43,181 bases of DNA from an uncultured Pelagibacteraceae bacterium (GTDB lineage Bacteria; Pseudomonadota; Alphaproteobacteria; Pelagibacterales; Pelagibacteraceae): contig CACIOK010000007.1 in NCBI GenBank assembly GCA_902588255.1, positions 1-43,181 on the forward strand. The letters run 5' to 3'. This document shows, one piece after another, positions 1 through 8,560 of the stretch. A program made the translations under genes and the position numbers. The notes under the pieces were generated by a model. It was given only the letters and a program-made list of their open reading frames with translations, did not search any database and had not been told where the DNA came from. Every line of letters starts with the position of its first letter. Within the stretch, counting starts at the first letter, position 1.

Positions 1-130
1 CAAGAAATTCTAATTTTTCGTTACTTTCAGAAGAGTTGAAACTTTTATGTGTTAGTGATTGTTTAAGAATTTTTTGGTTTTTAAATTTTAAATTTATTGT
101 TTTTTCTAACTTATTTAAATCTATATTCAT
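1..130 (-). CDS. rnc: Ribonuclease III, N-terminal fragment (cut by window edge)
   Basis: The first 43 codons of a minus-strand gene that runs off the left edge. The translation begins M-N-I-D-L-N-K-L and contains L-T-H-K-S followed by N-E-K-L-E-F-L, which is the N-terminal signature of RNase III leading into the metal-binding box. RNase III cleaves double-stranded RNA during rRNA maturation and mRNA turnover. Its ATG shares one base with the lepB stop codon (TAATG at position 130), so the two are probably translationally coupled. The lepB-rnc pair is the usual proteobacterial order, which supports the call. The catalytic and dsRNA-binding domains lie outside the window. Confidence 0.85.
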   Translation of the reverse strand, partial: MNIDLNKLEKTINLKFKNQKILKQSLTHKSFNSSESNEKLEFL

Positions 131-861
131 TATAAAATTTTTTTGAAAAATCGATCAAATTTAATAGATTTATGCCACTTCCAAAACTCAATAAAATAAC
201 CAATTCTATAATCAGATGAAAAAAAAATAAACTGCGCTTTGCCGACAAGATTGTTTTGATGAACGTATCCAACACTTGTTAAAAAACGGCTATCCTTTGA
301 ACAATCTCTATTATCTCCAAGAAAAAAATAGTGATTTGAAGGAACGGTAAATTTATCAGAATTTTGAAAACTTAAATTTTTTCGATATGATGTTACATAT
401 TTTTTTCTATTAGGAAGTTTTTCCTCAAAAATATTAACTGACATTTTTTTAGCACCACATGAAACCTGTTCGTCTTTTTTAACTAAGGTCTTTAAAATCT
501 GATTATCATTCACATAAAGATCACCATCAATAAATTGGATATTGTCACCAGGAAGTCCAATTAAACGTTTTATATAGTCTGTTCTATTATCTGAAGGTGT
601 CTTAAATACAATTACATCACCTCTATTTGGTTTCGAGCTGAATATTCTATCTTTGAGTATTGGGGGGCTAAATGGAAATGAATGTTTGCTATAACCATAA
701 GAATATTTACTAACAAATAATCTATCACCAACTAAAAGATTTGGTTCCATAGACGATGAAGGTATATAAAATGGTTGAAGAAAAAGCGATCTAATTAGAA
801 TAGCGATTATTAACGCATAAAAAATTGTTTTTAAATTATCTATAATAAAATCTTTATTCAT
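130..861 (-). CDS. lepB: Signal peptidase I
   Basis: Membrane-anchored serine protease (family S26) that removes signal peptides from exported proteins at the outer face of the inner membrane. It has an N-terminal membrane segment at about residues 10-30. The S-x-M-E-P box has the nucleophile as Ser37, the general-base Lys98 lies in Y-I-K-R-L-I-G-L-P-G-D, and a G-D-N-R box follows near residue 183. At 243 residues it is a normal alphaproteobacterial size, with a single N-terminal anchor. It lies 5 bases after acpS and overlaps the rnc start by one base, inside the long minus-strand operon from dapA to rnc. Confidence 0.95.
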   Translation of the reverse strand: MNKDFIIDNLKTIFYALIIAILIRSLFLQPFYIPSSSMEPNLLVGDRLFVSKYSYGYSKHSFPFSPPILKDRIFSSKPNRGDVIVFKTPSDNRTDYIKRLIGLPGDNIQFIDGDLYVNDNQILKTLVKKDEQVSCGAKKMSVNIFEEKLPNRKKYVTSYRKNLSFQNSDKFTVPSNHYFFLGDNRDCSKDSRFLTSVGYVHQNNLVGKAQFIFFSSDYRIGYFIEFWKWHKSIKFDRFFKKIL

Positions 862-866
862 TTTAA

Positions 867-1250
867 CTATTTTTGAAAAATTACGAAAGCTATTGAATAA
901 TTTTTTTCATCAGATATTGATAGAAAAAAATTAAATTTTTTTATTTTAAATTTTTTTTTAATTATGGATTTAATCTTCTTTGTTATATAAAAAAAAGGTT
1001 TTCCAGACATATCATTTTTAATAATTATGTCTTTAAAGCTTAAGTTGTTACGAAATCCAGTACCTAAAGATTTTGAAAAAGCTTCCTTTGCAGCAAATCT
1101 TTTTGCAAAAAAAGAAGCCTTATTTGATATTTTTTTTGAATATATAATCTCATAACTTGAAAAAACTCTTTTTATAAATTCCTTATTTTTAATCATTTTT
1201 TTTATCCTTGAATTATCGATTATATCAACTCCTATACCAGATAAATTCAT
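867..1250 (-). CDS. acpS: Holo-[acyl-carrier-protein] synthase
   Basis: Transfers the 4'-phosphopantetheine arm of coenzyme A to the serine of acyl carrier protein, switching on fatty-acid synthesis. At 127 residues it matches the AcpS size. The two metal/substrate motifs are clear: G-V-D-I at residues 7-10 (Asp9) and R-F-A-A-K-E-A-F at 51-58 (Glu56). The S-L-G-T-G segment follows at about 61-65. It lies two bases after pdxJ, and pdxJ-acpS-lepB-rnc is a conserved proteobacterial block. The C-terminal half is very lysine-rich, as are many proteins here. Confidence 0.94.
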   Translation of the reverse strand: MNLSGIGVDIIDNSRIKKMIKNKEFIKRVFSSYEIIYSKKISNKASFFAKRFAAKEAFSKSLGTGFRNNLSFKDIIIKNDMSGKPFFYITKKIKSIIKKKFKIKKFNFFLSISDEKNYSIAFVIFQK

Positions 1251-1252
1251 AA

Positions 1253-1972
1253 TTAATTATTAAGTATTTTTTTAAATTTTTTGATGACGGTTTTAATACC
1301 ATAAAAAAAAGACTCTCCAACAATAAAATGTCCTATATTAAATTCTTTTATCTCCTTAATAGAATTTAAAATCTTAGCGGTTTTATAATCCATTCCATGT
1401 CCAGCATGAACCTCTAGACCAGTTTTAAAAGCGTATTTTGCACATTTTTTAATTTTATTTAGTTCATTGATAAATATTTTTTTTTGTTTGACTAAACCAG
1501 CTAATTTACCTGTATGTAGTTCAATACAATTTGAATTTAATTCTTTTGATATTTTAATATTGTTTATTGTGGGGTCAATAAAAAGACTAGTTCTAATTTT
1601 TTCTTTATTTAAAATATGTATTATTTTCATTAATTTTGATTTATTTTTGATTAAATTCAAACCCCCTTCTGTAGTGACTTCTTTTCTTTTTTCAGGAACA
1701 AGGCACACAAATTCAGGTTTATTTCTTAAAGCTATATTAAGCATTTTGAAATTTGCTGCCATTTCTAAATTTACAGTTAATTTTTTATCCTTACAAATTT
1801 TTACAACATCTGCATCTCTAATATGACGCCTATCTTCTCTTAAATGTATTGTTATAGAGTCAGCACCATACTTATTTACTAATTTTGCTGCAAGATAAGG
1901 ATCGGGATGCATCTCTCCTCTAGCGTTTCGTAATGTTGCTACGTGATCAATATTTATACCTAATTTTATCAT
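1253..1972 (-). CDS. pdxJ: Pyridoxine 5'-phosphate synthase
   Basis: Condenses 1-deoxy-xylulose 5-phosphate with 3-amino-2-oxopropyl phosphate to form pyridoxine 5'-phosphate, the ring-closing step of the DXP-dependent vitamin B6 pathway. At 239 residues it is a complete TIM-barrel protein. It begins with the family signature L-G-I-N-I-D-H-V-A-T-L-R-N-A-R-G. The expected catalytic residues are visible: His43 and His50 in T-I-H-L-R-E-D-R-R-H, Glu70 in N-L-E-M, and His192 in H-A-G-H-G. Its ATG overlaps the pyrE stop by four bases (ATGA). Its presence implies at least part of a de novo B6 pathway in this organism. Confidence 0.96.
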   Translation of the reverse strand: MIKLGINIDHVATLRNARGEMHPDPYLAAKLVNKYGADSITIHLREDRRHIRDADVVKICKDKKLTVNLEMAANFKMLNIALRNKPEFVCLVPEKRKEVTTEGGLNLIKNKSKLMKIIHILNKEKIRTSLFIDPTINNIKISKELNSNCIELHTGKLAGLVKQKKIFINELNKIKKCAKYAFKTGLEVHAGHGMDYKTAKILNSIKEIKEFNIGHFIVGESFFYGIKTVIKKFKKILNN

Positions 1973-2556
1973 TTAATAAACCTACTACCAGGAGAAGAAA
2001 TAGGTTTTAATTTTAAATAATTAGGCAAGTTTTTTTTACTATAAGTTGGTACCTCAATTTTAATATGTGATATTATTTTCTTTTTAATACGTAAATTTTT
2101 TTTATTTGACCTATCAATTATAGTTGCAAAGCCTACCAGCTTAGCTTTTGATTTATCAATTAATTTTGCACACTCTAAACTTGATTTTCCTGTTGTTATA
2201 ACGTCTTCAACTATTATTACTTTCATATTTTTTTTTATAATAAAGCCTCTTCTTAATAAAAATTTACCTTTAACACGTTCACAAAAAATCGTTTCTTTTT
2301 TAAGTAATTTGCCTATTTCATAACCAATAATAATTCCTCCCATTGCTGGAGATAAAATTAAATCAATATTTTTAAAATTTTTTTTTATTTTCTTAGCTAA
2401 AGATATACAAATTTTATTAGCTATATGCGGAAAACTTAAAAGTTTAGCACACTGTATATACTGTGGTGAATGTAATCCAGATGATAGAACAAAATGACCA
2501 TCAAGAAGAGCGTTAGTTTTTCTTAAAATATTTAAAGATTTTTTGTGTGAAAGCAT
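1969..2556 (-). CDS. pyrE: Orotate phosphoribosyltransferase
   Basis: Joins orotate to PRPP to make orotidine 5'-phosphate, the fifth step of pyrimidine synthesis. The PRPP-binding signature V-I-I-V-E-D-V-I-T-T-G-K-S is at about residues 113-125. The N-terminus G-H-F-V-L-S-S-G-L-H-S is the family substrate-binding start. The start at 2556 makes the reading frame overlap the 3' end of rsh by 44 bases. It is kept because homologues need the residues immediately before G-H-F. At 195 residues it is near normal size. Other pyrimidine genes (pyrB and a pyrC-like gene) lie at 20-22 kb on the other strand. Confidence 0.94.
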   Translation of the reverse strand: MLSHKKSLNILRKTNALLDGHFVLSSGLHSPQYIQCAKLLSFPHIANKICISLAKKIKKNFKNIDLILSPAMGGIIIGYEIGKLLKKETIFCERVKGKFLLRRGFIIKKNMKVIIVEDVITTGKSSLECAKLIDKSKAKLVGFATIIDRSNKKNLRIKKKIISHIKIEVPTYSKKNLPNYLKLKPISSPGSRFIK

Positions 2557-4261
2557 TTCTTTTATTTTCGTGTCTTATGATTTTAAATTTAATCTGTTTT
2601 TGTTTTAACTCACTAATAAAATTTGTAAAGTTTTTCAGTTCATTTATAGTCAAATTAAATCTAAAGTTTATATAATCTTTAGTTTTTTCCTTCATTTCTA
2701 CACTAGATATGTTAAGCTTGTGTGTACCAATCAAAGTTGAGATCTCACCAAGTTTTCCGGGTTTGTCAGGCAACGAAATCCATAAGGTAGTATTATATTT
2801 TTTAACTCTTTCATCATTTTTAATATTATCTTTTTTATGCCAATATTTTCTTATTGCGGCTCTTGCCTTGCCAGTTTTTGTTAAAGGCAGCCAATGTAAA
2901 GACGGAGACTTATTTTTTGAAGTGATAATATTTACAATGTCACCATTTCTTAAAGTACTTTGTAAATCACTTTCTTTTCCATTTATTTCGCAGCCAATAG
3001 CAGTATCGCCAACTTTGGTATGTACAGCATAGGCAAAATCAATAGGAGTTGCATCTTTGGGTAATTTAATAACGGAGCCTTTCGGAGTAAAACAAAAAGC
3101 ATTTTCTTGGAACATTTGTAACTTGGTATATTCAAAAAAATGTTCAGGGTTTTCATTTCTATCCATTATATCTACTAAATCTTTTAACCAATCATACTCT
3201 TTCCAAGTAAGTGAATTAAATTTTTCTGAAGACTTGTATTTCCAATGCGAAGCTATACCTCTTTCTGCAAAATCATGCATTGATTGAGTTCTAATTTGAA
3301 TTTCAATTGGTCTTTTATTTGGACCTATTATTGATGTATGAAGTGATTGATATTTATTTATTTTTGGTGATGAAATATAATCTTTAAATTTACCTGGTAT
3401 ACAATTGTATTCTCTGTGAAATATACCCAGAGCTTTATAACAATCTTCTATATTATCTAAAATTATCCTAAAACCGATAACGTCTGTTATTTGTTCAAGT
3501 GAAACTCTTTTTTTTTGAACTTTCCTCCATATTGAAAAAGGAGTTTTTTCTCTGCCGATTATTTTAGCTTCAAGTTGATGTTGATTTAATAAATCGCTAA
3601 ACTGAAACGAAATTGAATTAAAAGAACTAACTTTATTATCTTTAATTTCATCAAGTCTTTTTTTAATTAATTTACGCGCATCATAATTAAGTACCTCAAA
3701 AGATAAATCTTCCAATTCATCTCTTATTCTATGCATTCCCATTCTATCAGCCAGAGGCGAATAAATTTCCATGGTTTCTTTGGCAATTCTTATTTGTTTA
3801 TCTTTTAATTTTATGAAATTAATAGTTCTCATGTTATGCAATCGATCCGCCAGCTTTACCAATAAAACTCTTATATCTTTTGATGTAGCTAATATAAGTT
3901 TTCTAAAATTTTCTGCTTTGGAGTTAGTTGAGGCTTGATTTTCAAAAACAGAAATTTTTGTAACTCCTTCAACAAGGTCAGCAACTTCTTTTCCAAACTC
4001 GCCTTTTATTGTTTCATAAGTAGCATGAGTGTCTTCAATTGTATCATGTAACAAACCTGTTGCTATCGTGGCACTATCAAGCTTTAGTTCAGTAAGTATA
4101 TTAGCAACAGCTATTGGATGATTTATGTATGGAACACCCTCATCTCTTTTTTGAGTTTGGTGTGCCTTTAAAGCAAAGTCATATGCCTTACTCAAGGTTT
4201 CTGGGTTTAAAAATTTATTATAAGATTTAACCTTATTTATTAAATCATCTGATTTAAGCAT
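2513..4261 (-). CDS. rsh: Bifunctional (p)ppGpp synthetase/hydrolase, compact form
   Basis: Makes and degrades the stringent-response alarmone (p)ppGpp in the cytoplasm. The HD hydrolase domain (about 20-170) keeps His48, the H72-D73 pair, E76-D77 and the box around D139-R-L-H-N-M-R, so hydrolysis looks intact. The synthetase domain (about 235-345) has Asp260 in D-V-I-G-F-R and Glu320 in E-I-Q-I-R-T, so synthesis also looks intact. A TGS domain spans about 388-448 and an ACT domain about 493-560. The protein has only 582 residues against roughly 700 or more for typical members. Only about 20 residues (472-492) separate the last TGS-proximal sequence from ACT, so the helical and zinc-finger/RIS portion is missing. 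It is the only long RSH gene in the window. Confidence 0.93.
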   Translation of the reverse strand: MLKSDDLINKVKSYNKFLNPETLSKAYDFALKAHQTQKRDEGVPYINHPIAVANILTELKLDSATIATGLLHDTIEDTHATYETIKGEFGKEVADLVEGVTKISVFENQASTNSKAENFRKLILATSKDIRVLLVKLADRLHNMRTINFIKLKDKQIRIAKETMEIYSPLADRMGMHRIRDELEDLSFEVLNYDARKLIKKRLDEIKDNKVSSFNSISFQFSDLLNQHQLEAKIIGREKTPFSIWRKVQKKRVSLEQITDVIGFRIILDNIEDCYKALGIFHREYNCIPGKFKDYISSPKINKYQSLHTSIIGPNKRPIEIQIRTQSMHDFAERGIASHWKYKSSEKFNSLTWKEYDWLKDLVDIMDRNENPEHFFEYTKLQMFQENAFCFTPKGSVIKLPKDATPIDFAYAVHTKVGDTAIGCEINGKESDLQSTLRNGDIVNIITSKNKSPSLHWLPLTKTGKARAAIRKYWHKKDNIKNDERVKKYNTTLWISLPDKPGKLGEISTLIGTHKLNISSVEMKEKTKDYINFRFNLTINELKNFTNFISELKQKQIKFKIIRHENKRNAFTQKIFKYFKKN

Positions 4262-4280
4262 GGTTTATTATATCATTATT

Positions 4281-4790
4281 TTAGATTTGTTTAATAGATC
4301 TTAAGTCTTCTTCTTTTAAAAAACTAATTAATTTACCAATTTTTACTTTAGTGACAGGGTGTCTCCAGTTTTGGGCTATTTCAAATAGTGGCAATAAAAC
4401 AAAGTTTCGATGCTCAATAAAAGGATGAGGAATTGTTAGTTTTAGTGGCCGTTTAATATTAAGAATTTTTTGGTCATAATCTATAATATCAATATCACAA
4501 GTTCTTGGCTCATTTTTTTTAAACCTTTTTCTGCCAAGCTCAATCTCAACTTTATTACATATATTTAAAAGCTCAATTGGTGAAAAAAATGTTTTTATTT
4601 TAATTACTACATTTATAAATTTTGGTTTATTTGGATTGGGCCAAGAAAGGGTTTCGTAATCACTGGAGGATTTAATTATTTTGATTAATTTTTCTTGTAG
4701 TTTAAATTTTGCTTTTTCTATATTAAGTTTTTTATTTCCCAAATTAGAGCCTATAGCGATAAAAGCATACTTAGCTTGTTTTTCTAACAT
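4281..4790 (-). CDS. folK: 2-amino-4-hydroxy-6-hydroxymethyldihydropteridine pyrophosphokinase (HPPK)
   Basis: Transfers pyrophosphate from ATP to 6-hydroxymethyl-dihydropterin in folate synthesis. The family marks are I-G-S-N-L-G at residues 13-18, R96-T-C-D99-I-D101 carrying the Mg-binding aspartates, and I-P-H-P near 120-123. Length is 169 residues, normal for HPPK. The start at 4790 overlaps the smpB end by 20 bases; no later ATG would keep the G-S-N-L-G motif, so the overlap seems real. No other folate gene is adjacent. Many alphaproteobacteria have rpoZ near this position, between smpB and rsh; here only folK lies between them. Confidence 0.93.
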   Translation of the reverse strand: MLEKQAKYAFIAIGSNLGNKKLNIEKAKFKLQEKLIKIIKSSSDYETLSWPNPNKPKFINVVIKIKTFFSPIELLNICNKVEIELGRKRFKKNEPRTCDIDIIDYDQKILNIKRPLKLTIPHPFIEHRNFVLLPLFEIAQNWRHPVTKVKIGKLISFLKEEDLRSIKQI

Positions 4791-5241
4791 ATCTAGCCTT
4801 GTCTCGGTTCCAATCTCTACGTTTTATGGCTTGTCTTTTATCATGCTGTTTTTTACCTTTAGCGACAGCTATTTCAACTTTTGCTTTTCCTTTTTTAAAA
4901 TACATTTTTGTTGGTATTAAAGTAAAACCTTCTCTTTGCATTTTACCAATAAGTTTATTTATTTCTTTTTTATTTAACAAAAGTTTTCTTTCACTCATTG
5001 GATTATGGTTTGTGTAACTAGCTTGTTTATATGATGAGATGTGAGAATTAATTAAAAAAATTTCTCCACCTTTTTCGATAGCATATGCGTCTGCAATATT
5101 TGCTTTTCCATTTCTAACAGATTTAATTTCCGAACCCTTTAACACTATTCCAGCTTCATATATGGTATCAAAAAAATAATTAAAGTTCGCTTTTCTATTT
5201 AAACAAATAATTTTTAAACCAGGAGAGGTTTTTTTTTTCAT
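4771..5241 (-). CDS. smpB: SsrA (tmRNA)-binding protein SmpB
   Basis: Partner of tmRNA in trans-translation, which frees ribosomes stalled on broken messages. At 156 residues it is full length: an OB-like core with N-R-K-A at 15-18, an [10 protein letters not shown] strand at about 29-38, and the basic C-terminal tail G-K-K-Q-H-D-K-R near 129-136 that enters the decoding centre. It shares a TAATG junction with dapA upstream and overlaps folK downstream by 20 bases. The tmRNA gene itself is not in the window. Confidence 0.95.
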   Translation of the reverse strand: MKKKTSPGLKIICLNRKANFNYFFDTIYEAGIVLKGSEIKSVRNGKANIADAYAIEKGGEIFLINSHISSYKQASYTNHNPMSERKLLLNKKEINKLIGKMQREGFTLIPTKMYFKKGKAKVEIAVAKGKKQHDKRQAIKRRDWNRDKARYVRKTS

Positions 5242-6125
5242 TAACTAATAAGTTTAGCTGATGATAAAGCTTGTTTAACTTTTTCTTGTGTTTCTTTTTT
5301 AATTTTAACTAAAGGAAGTCTAATTTCATCATCACATAGTCCTAAAATTTTTGCTGCATATTTAGCTGGAGCAGGGTTACTTTCTATAAACAAAGATTTA
5401 TGTAAAGGCTGTAATAACTGATCTATTCTTTCTGCCTCTTTAATTTCATTATCAGATTTTGATTTAGAATATTTTTGCATATCTGAACATAACTTAGGTG
5501 CAATATTTGCAGTAACAGAAATAATTCCTACTCCACCTCTTTTATTAAATTCAAATGCAAGACCATCTTCTCCAGTTAGTTGGATAAAATCAGTTCCTAA
5601 CTTTTTTATTGTTTGATCTAGTCTATTCAAATCACCGGTTGCGTCTTTAACGCCAACAATATTTTTAAGTTCAAATAATTTTGCCATTGTATCTACAGAC
5701 ATATCAATCACACATCTACTTGGGATATTATAAATTATAATGGGAAGGCTTGTGTTGTCATTTATAGCTTTATAATGCTGATACAGACCTTCTTGTGTAG
5801 GTTTGTTATAATAAGGTGTAACAACTAATGCTCCGTCCGCTCCAGCCTTCTCGGCATGCTTAGTTAATGCTATTGCTTCAGCTGTAGAATTTGAGCCAGT
5901 GCCAGCTATAACTGGAATTTTACCTTTTGCCTCTTTAATGCACAGCTCAATGACTTGCTCATGTTCTTTATGGCTTAGTGTAGGAGATTCTCCAGTTGTA
6001 CCAGCTGGAACTAAGCCGTTAGTACCATTTTTTAAATGAAAATGAATTAAATTGATATAACAATCAACATCTAGTTGATTATTTTTAAACGGGGTGATTA
6101 ATGCAACATTTGATCCTTTAAACAT
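5241..6125 (-). CDS. dapA: 4-hydroxy-tetrahydrodipicolinate synthase
   Basis: Condenses pyruvate with aspartate semialdehyde, the committed step to lysine and meso-diaminopimelate for peptidoglycan. It has 294 residues in a TIM barrel. The Schiff-base lysine is Lys160 in G-V-K-D-A-T-G, with Tyr132 in Y-N-I-P-S-R and Arg137 in that same motif. The G-T-T-G-E-S loop at 42-47 is also present. It is the first gene of the minus-strand operon running to rnc and is divergent from the lytic transglycosylase gene 42 bases away. Both neighbours are thus connected to cell-wall metabolism, which may be coincidence. Confidence 0.96.
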   Translation of the reverse strand: MFKGSNVALITPFKNNQLDVDCYINLIHFHLKNGTNGLVPAGTTGESPTLSHKEHEQVIELCIKEAKGKIPVIAGTGSNSTAEAIALTKHAEKAGADGALVVTPYYNKPTQEGLYQHYKAINDNTSLPIIIYNIPSRCVIDMSVDTMAKLFELKNIVGVKDATGDLNRLDQTIKKLGTDFIQLTGEDGLAFEFNKRGGVGIISVTANIAPKLCSDMQKYSKSKSDNEIKEAERIDQLLQPLHKSLFIESNPAPAKYAAKILGLCDDEIRLPLVKIKKETQEKVKQALSSAKLIS

Positions 6126-6167
6126 AAATACTTATAACATAATTTATAGATTCATTTAGTAAAATTT

Positions 6168-8402
6168 ATGCCACATAAAGCTTTTTTATTATTACATTTA
6201 ACAATACTTTTATTATTTTTTAATACTAATATTTGTGCAGAAACACTTAAGATCATACCTTTAAAAAAACCAATATTAGAAAGCAAAGTTATAAAAAAAA
6301 AAATAGTTCAAGGTATATTAAAGCCAAAACCTAAGCCTAAAATTGAAGATCAAAAAGTAAAGGAAGAATCTAAAAAAGTTAAAAAAAAAGAAAAAGTAGA
6401 AAAAGTTAAAAAATCTTTTGGAATTTTATTACCTAAAAGTAAACCTCTTATTGTAAAAAAAGAAAAAATCAAATCTAAAGAAAAATCAAAATATTTTAGA
6501 CAAAAAGATTATATTTTAGCAAAAAATGCAATACGAGAAATGGAAAAAAGAAAATGGGATAAAGCATTAAGAATTGCAAAAAAAGCAAAAGATAAATCAA
6601 TATACAATTTCATACAATGGAGACACTTGCTAACAAAAGGTAATACAGCATCATTTTATGACTATAATGAATTTATAAGCAAAAATGAAAACTACCCTAG
6701 AATTAATAGAATAAAATATTTAGCTGAACACAAACTTTCTACGGACAAAATATCTCCTAAAAAAATAATTAATTGGTTTGATGCAAAAGAACCTTTAAGT
6801 GGTTTTGGAAAATTAATATTAGGTGAAAGTTATATTATTAATGGAAACGAAAATACAGGTATTAAGCTAATTAAAGAAGGTTGGGTAACAGCGCAACTAA
6901 GTAGATCTGATATGAAATTTTTAAGAAAAAAATTTAAAAAATATCTTACTGTTGATGATTATATTAAAAGAGCCGACTATTTAGCATGGGAAAATAAGCA
7001 TTGGGATTTAAAAAGAATGTTAAGATATTTACCAAAAGATTATCAACTTTTATATACGGCAAGACAAATTTTAATGAGTAAATCATACGGTGTAGACAAC
7101 GCTATAGCTAAAGTTCCTACAAAGTTAAAAAATGATGCAGGACTTAATTATGACAGGTTAAAATGGAGAAGAAAAAGAGGACGTGTCGATAGTTCTTTAG
7201 AAATATTACTTAAAATAAAAAATACTGAAGATTACATGGTAAGGCCTGACAAATGGTGGAAGGAACGTGAAATAATATCAAGATCACTTATTTATAAGAA
7301 AAAATATGAACTTGCTTATAAGATTGCTAGTAAACATGCAATGAAAGAAGGACCTGAATATGCAGCGGCTGAATGGATGAGTGGATGGATTGCATTAAGT
7401 TTTTTAAACGATCCAATTTTAGCAAAAGATCATTTTGAAAATTTTTATAATAATGTTGGATACCCTATTAGTTTATCAAGAGGAGCTTATTGGTTAGGAA
7501 GATCTTATGAAAAAATTAACAAAAATTTAGCAAATAAATGGTACCAAGAGGCAACTAAATTCCTTTCGACATATTATGGACAACTTGCATATTTAAAATT
7601 GTATCCGAATGAACCATTTGAACTACCAGAACAATTAAATGTTGATAAAAATTTCAAAAAAAGTTTTTATCAAAGTGATTTAGTAAAAATTGTTTTTCTG
7701 CTAGATGAACTTGATAAAGATAAATATACAAAACATATACTAAGACATTTAGCAACAAGCAACATATCTCAGGGAAGCGAAATATTAGCAGCTGAATTAG
7801 CAACTACTATTTCGAGATATGATTTTGCTATACAGATAGCTAAATTAGCATCTTATGAAAAAAGATTTCATAATAATTTTAATTATCCTCTAATTAGTAC
7901 ACCAAAATACATTAACGGTAGGAAAATTCCAGAAACACCTTTTATTTTATCCATTATTAGACAAGAAAGCGAATTTGATATGACAGCTCATAGTCATGCG
8001 GGTGCAAAAGGTTTAATGCAATTAATGCCATACACAGCAAAAGTTGTTGCAAAACAGGCAAAGCTTCCTTATGTAAAATCAAGATTAACATCTGATCCTG
8101 AATATAACATTAATTTAGGCTCCCACTACATTGCTGGATTAATATTAGAATATGAGGGATCATATCCATTTGCCATAGCAGCTTATAATGCCGGTCCTAA
8201 AAGAGTAAAATATTGGAAAAAAATAAATAAAAATCCTCAAAAGAAACAAATTGATTATGTTAACTGGATTGAGCTAATTAAATTTAGAGAAACTAGAAAT
8301 TATGTACAAAGAGTTTTGGAAAATTACAATGTATATAGGTATATGCTTGAAAAGAAGCCAATTAGAATGAAAAATTTCTTTAAAAATGATCCTTTATATT
8401 AA
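6168..8402 (+). CDS. slt: Soluble lytic murein transglycosylase (Slt family)
   Basis: Predicted periplasmic enzyme that cleaves glycan strands of peptidoglycan with 1,6-anhydro bond formation. A signal peptide covers about residues 1-24 (hydrophobic L/I/F core ending N-I-C-A-E). A Lys/Pro/Glu-rich low-complexity stretch follows at about 35-115. A long alpha-helical superhelix region runs to about 575. The C-terminal catalytic domain has Glu600 in R-Q-E-S-E-F, then G-L-M-Q-L-M-P and A-Y-N-A-G-P, the classical SLT motifs. At 744 residues it is slightly longer than E. coli Slt70, mainly because of the charged N-terminal stretch. N-I-C-A could alternatively be read as a weak lipobox-like site, but no proper L-x-x-C is clear. 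Its stop codon abuts the 3' end of the convergent tRNA-Ser gene. Confidence 0.93.
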   Translation: MPHKAFLLLHLTILLLFFNTNICAETLKIIPLKKPILESKVIKKKIVQGILKPKPKPKIEDQKVKEESKKVKKKEKVEKVKKSFGILLPKSKPLIVKKEKIKSKEKSKYFRQKDYILAKNAIREMEKRKWDKALRIAKKAKDKSIYNFIQWRHLLTKGNTASFYDYNEFISKNENYPRINRIKYLAEHKLSTDKISPKKIINWFDAKEPLSGFGKLILGESYIINGNENTGIKLIKEGWVTAQLSRSDMKFLRKKFKKYLTVDDYIKRADYLAWENKHWDLKRMLRYLPKDYQLLYTARQILMSKSYGVDNAIAKVPTKLKNDAGLNYDRLKWRRKRGRVDSSLEILLKIKNTEDYMVRPDKWWKEREIISRSLIYKKKYELAYKIASKHAMKEGPEYAAAEWMSGWIALSFLNDPILAKDHFENFYNNVGYPISLSRGAYWLGRSYEKINKNLANKWYQEATKFLSTYYGQLAYLKLYPNEPFELPEQLNVDKNFKKSFYQSDLVKIVFLLDELDKDKYTKHILRHLATSNISQGSEILAAELATTISRYDFAIQIAKLASYEKRFHNNFNYPLISTPKYINGRKIPETPFILSIIRQESEFDMTAHSHAGAKGLMQLMPYTAKVVAKQAKLPYVKSRLTSDPEYNINLGSHYIAGLILEYEGSYPFAIAAYNAGPKRVKYWKKINKNPQKKQIDYVNWIELIKFRETRNYVQRVLENYNVYRYMLEKKPIRMKNFFKNDPLY

Positions 8403-8495
8403 TGGCGGAAAGGGAGGGATTCGAACCCTCGGTACATCTTACGACGCACGACGAGTTAGCAACCCGTTGGTTTAAACCAGCTCACCCACCTTTCC
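8403..8495 (-). tRNA. tRNA-Ser (anticodon GCU)
   Basis: A 93-base minus-strand tRNA. The acceptor stem GGAAAGG (8495-8489) pairs with CCTTTCC (8413-8407). The discriminator is G (8406) and CCA is encoded (8405-8403). The anticodon arm is ACGGG-TTGCTAA-CTCGT, giving anticodon GCU for AGC/AGU serine codons. A long variable arm follows, as expected for serine tRNA, and then a normal T arm with GGTTCGAATCC. The identity from anticodon, G discriminator and long variable arm is consistent. Its 3' end directly adjoins the stop codon of slt on the opposite strand. Confidence 0.97.
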
Positions 8496-8504
8496 GTTGA
8501 TTAC

Positions 8505-8533
8505 TGTGTAACTTGAAATCATTGAATATTCAA
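8505..8533 (-). promoter_or_regulatory. Candidate promoter for tRNA-Ser
   Basis: On the minus strand TTGAAT (8533-8528) is followed after 17 bases by TACACA (8510-8505), which ends 9 bases before the mature tRNA 5' end. The -35 element is good and the -10 element is weak. Spacing and position fit a sigma-70 type promoter that would start a few bases upstream of the tRNA. Confidence 0.35.
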
Positions 8534-8534
8534 T
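8521..8534. promoter_or_regulatory. Perfect 14-base palindrome between tRNA-Ser and soxB
   Basis: ATTGAATATTCAAT reads the same on both strands. It lies in the 65-base divergent gap between the tRNA-Ser 5' end and the soxB start, and overlaps the candidate tRNA -35 element. It could be an operator for a dimeric regulator of the sarcosine oxidase operon. In DNA this A+T-rich a 14-base palindrome could also be chance, so this is only a candidate site. Confidence 0.3.
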
Positions 8535-8560
8535 ATTAATCAAGTATTTTCACTCAAATT

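Noticed and set aside
1467-1826. 119-codon plus-strand open frame inside pdxJ
   Set aside because: Antisense shadow of a well-conserved enzyme.
8496-8560. Glycine riboswitch upstream of soxB
   Set aside because: The gap is only 65 bases and shows no paired aptamer pattern; too short for a glycine riboswitch.
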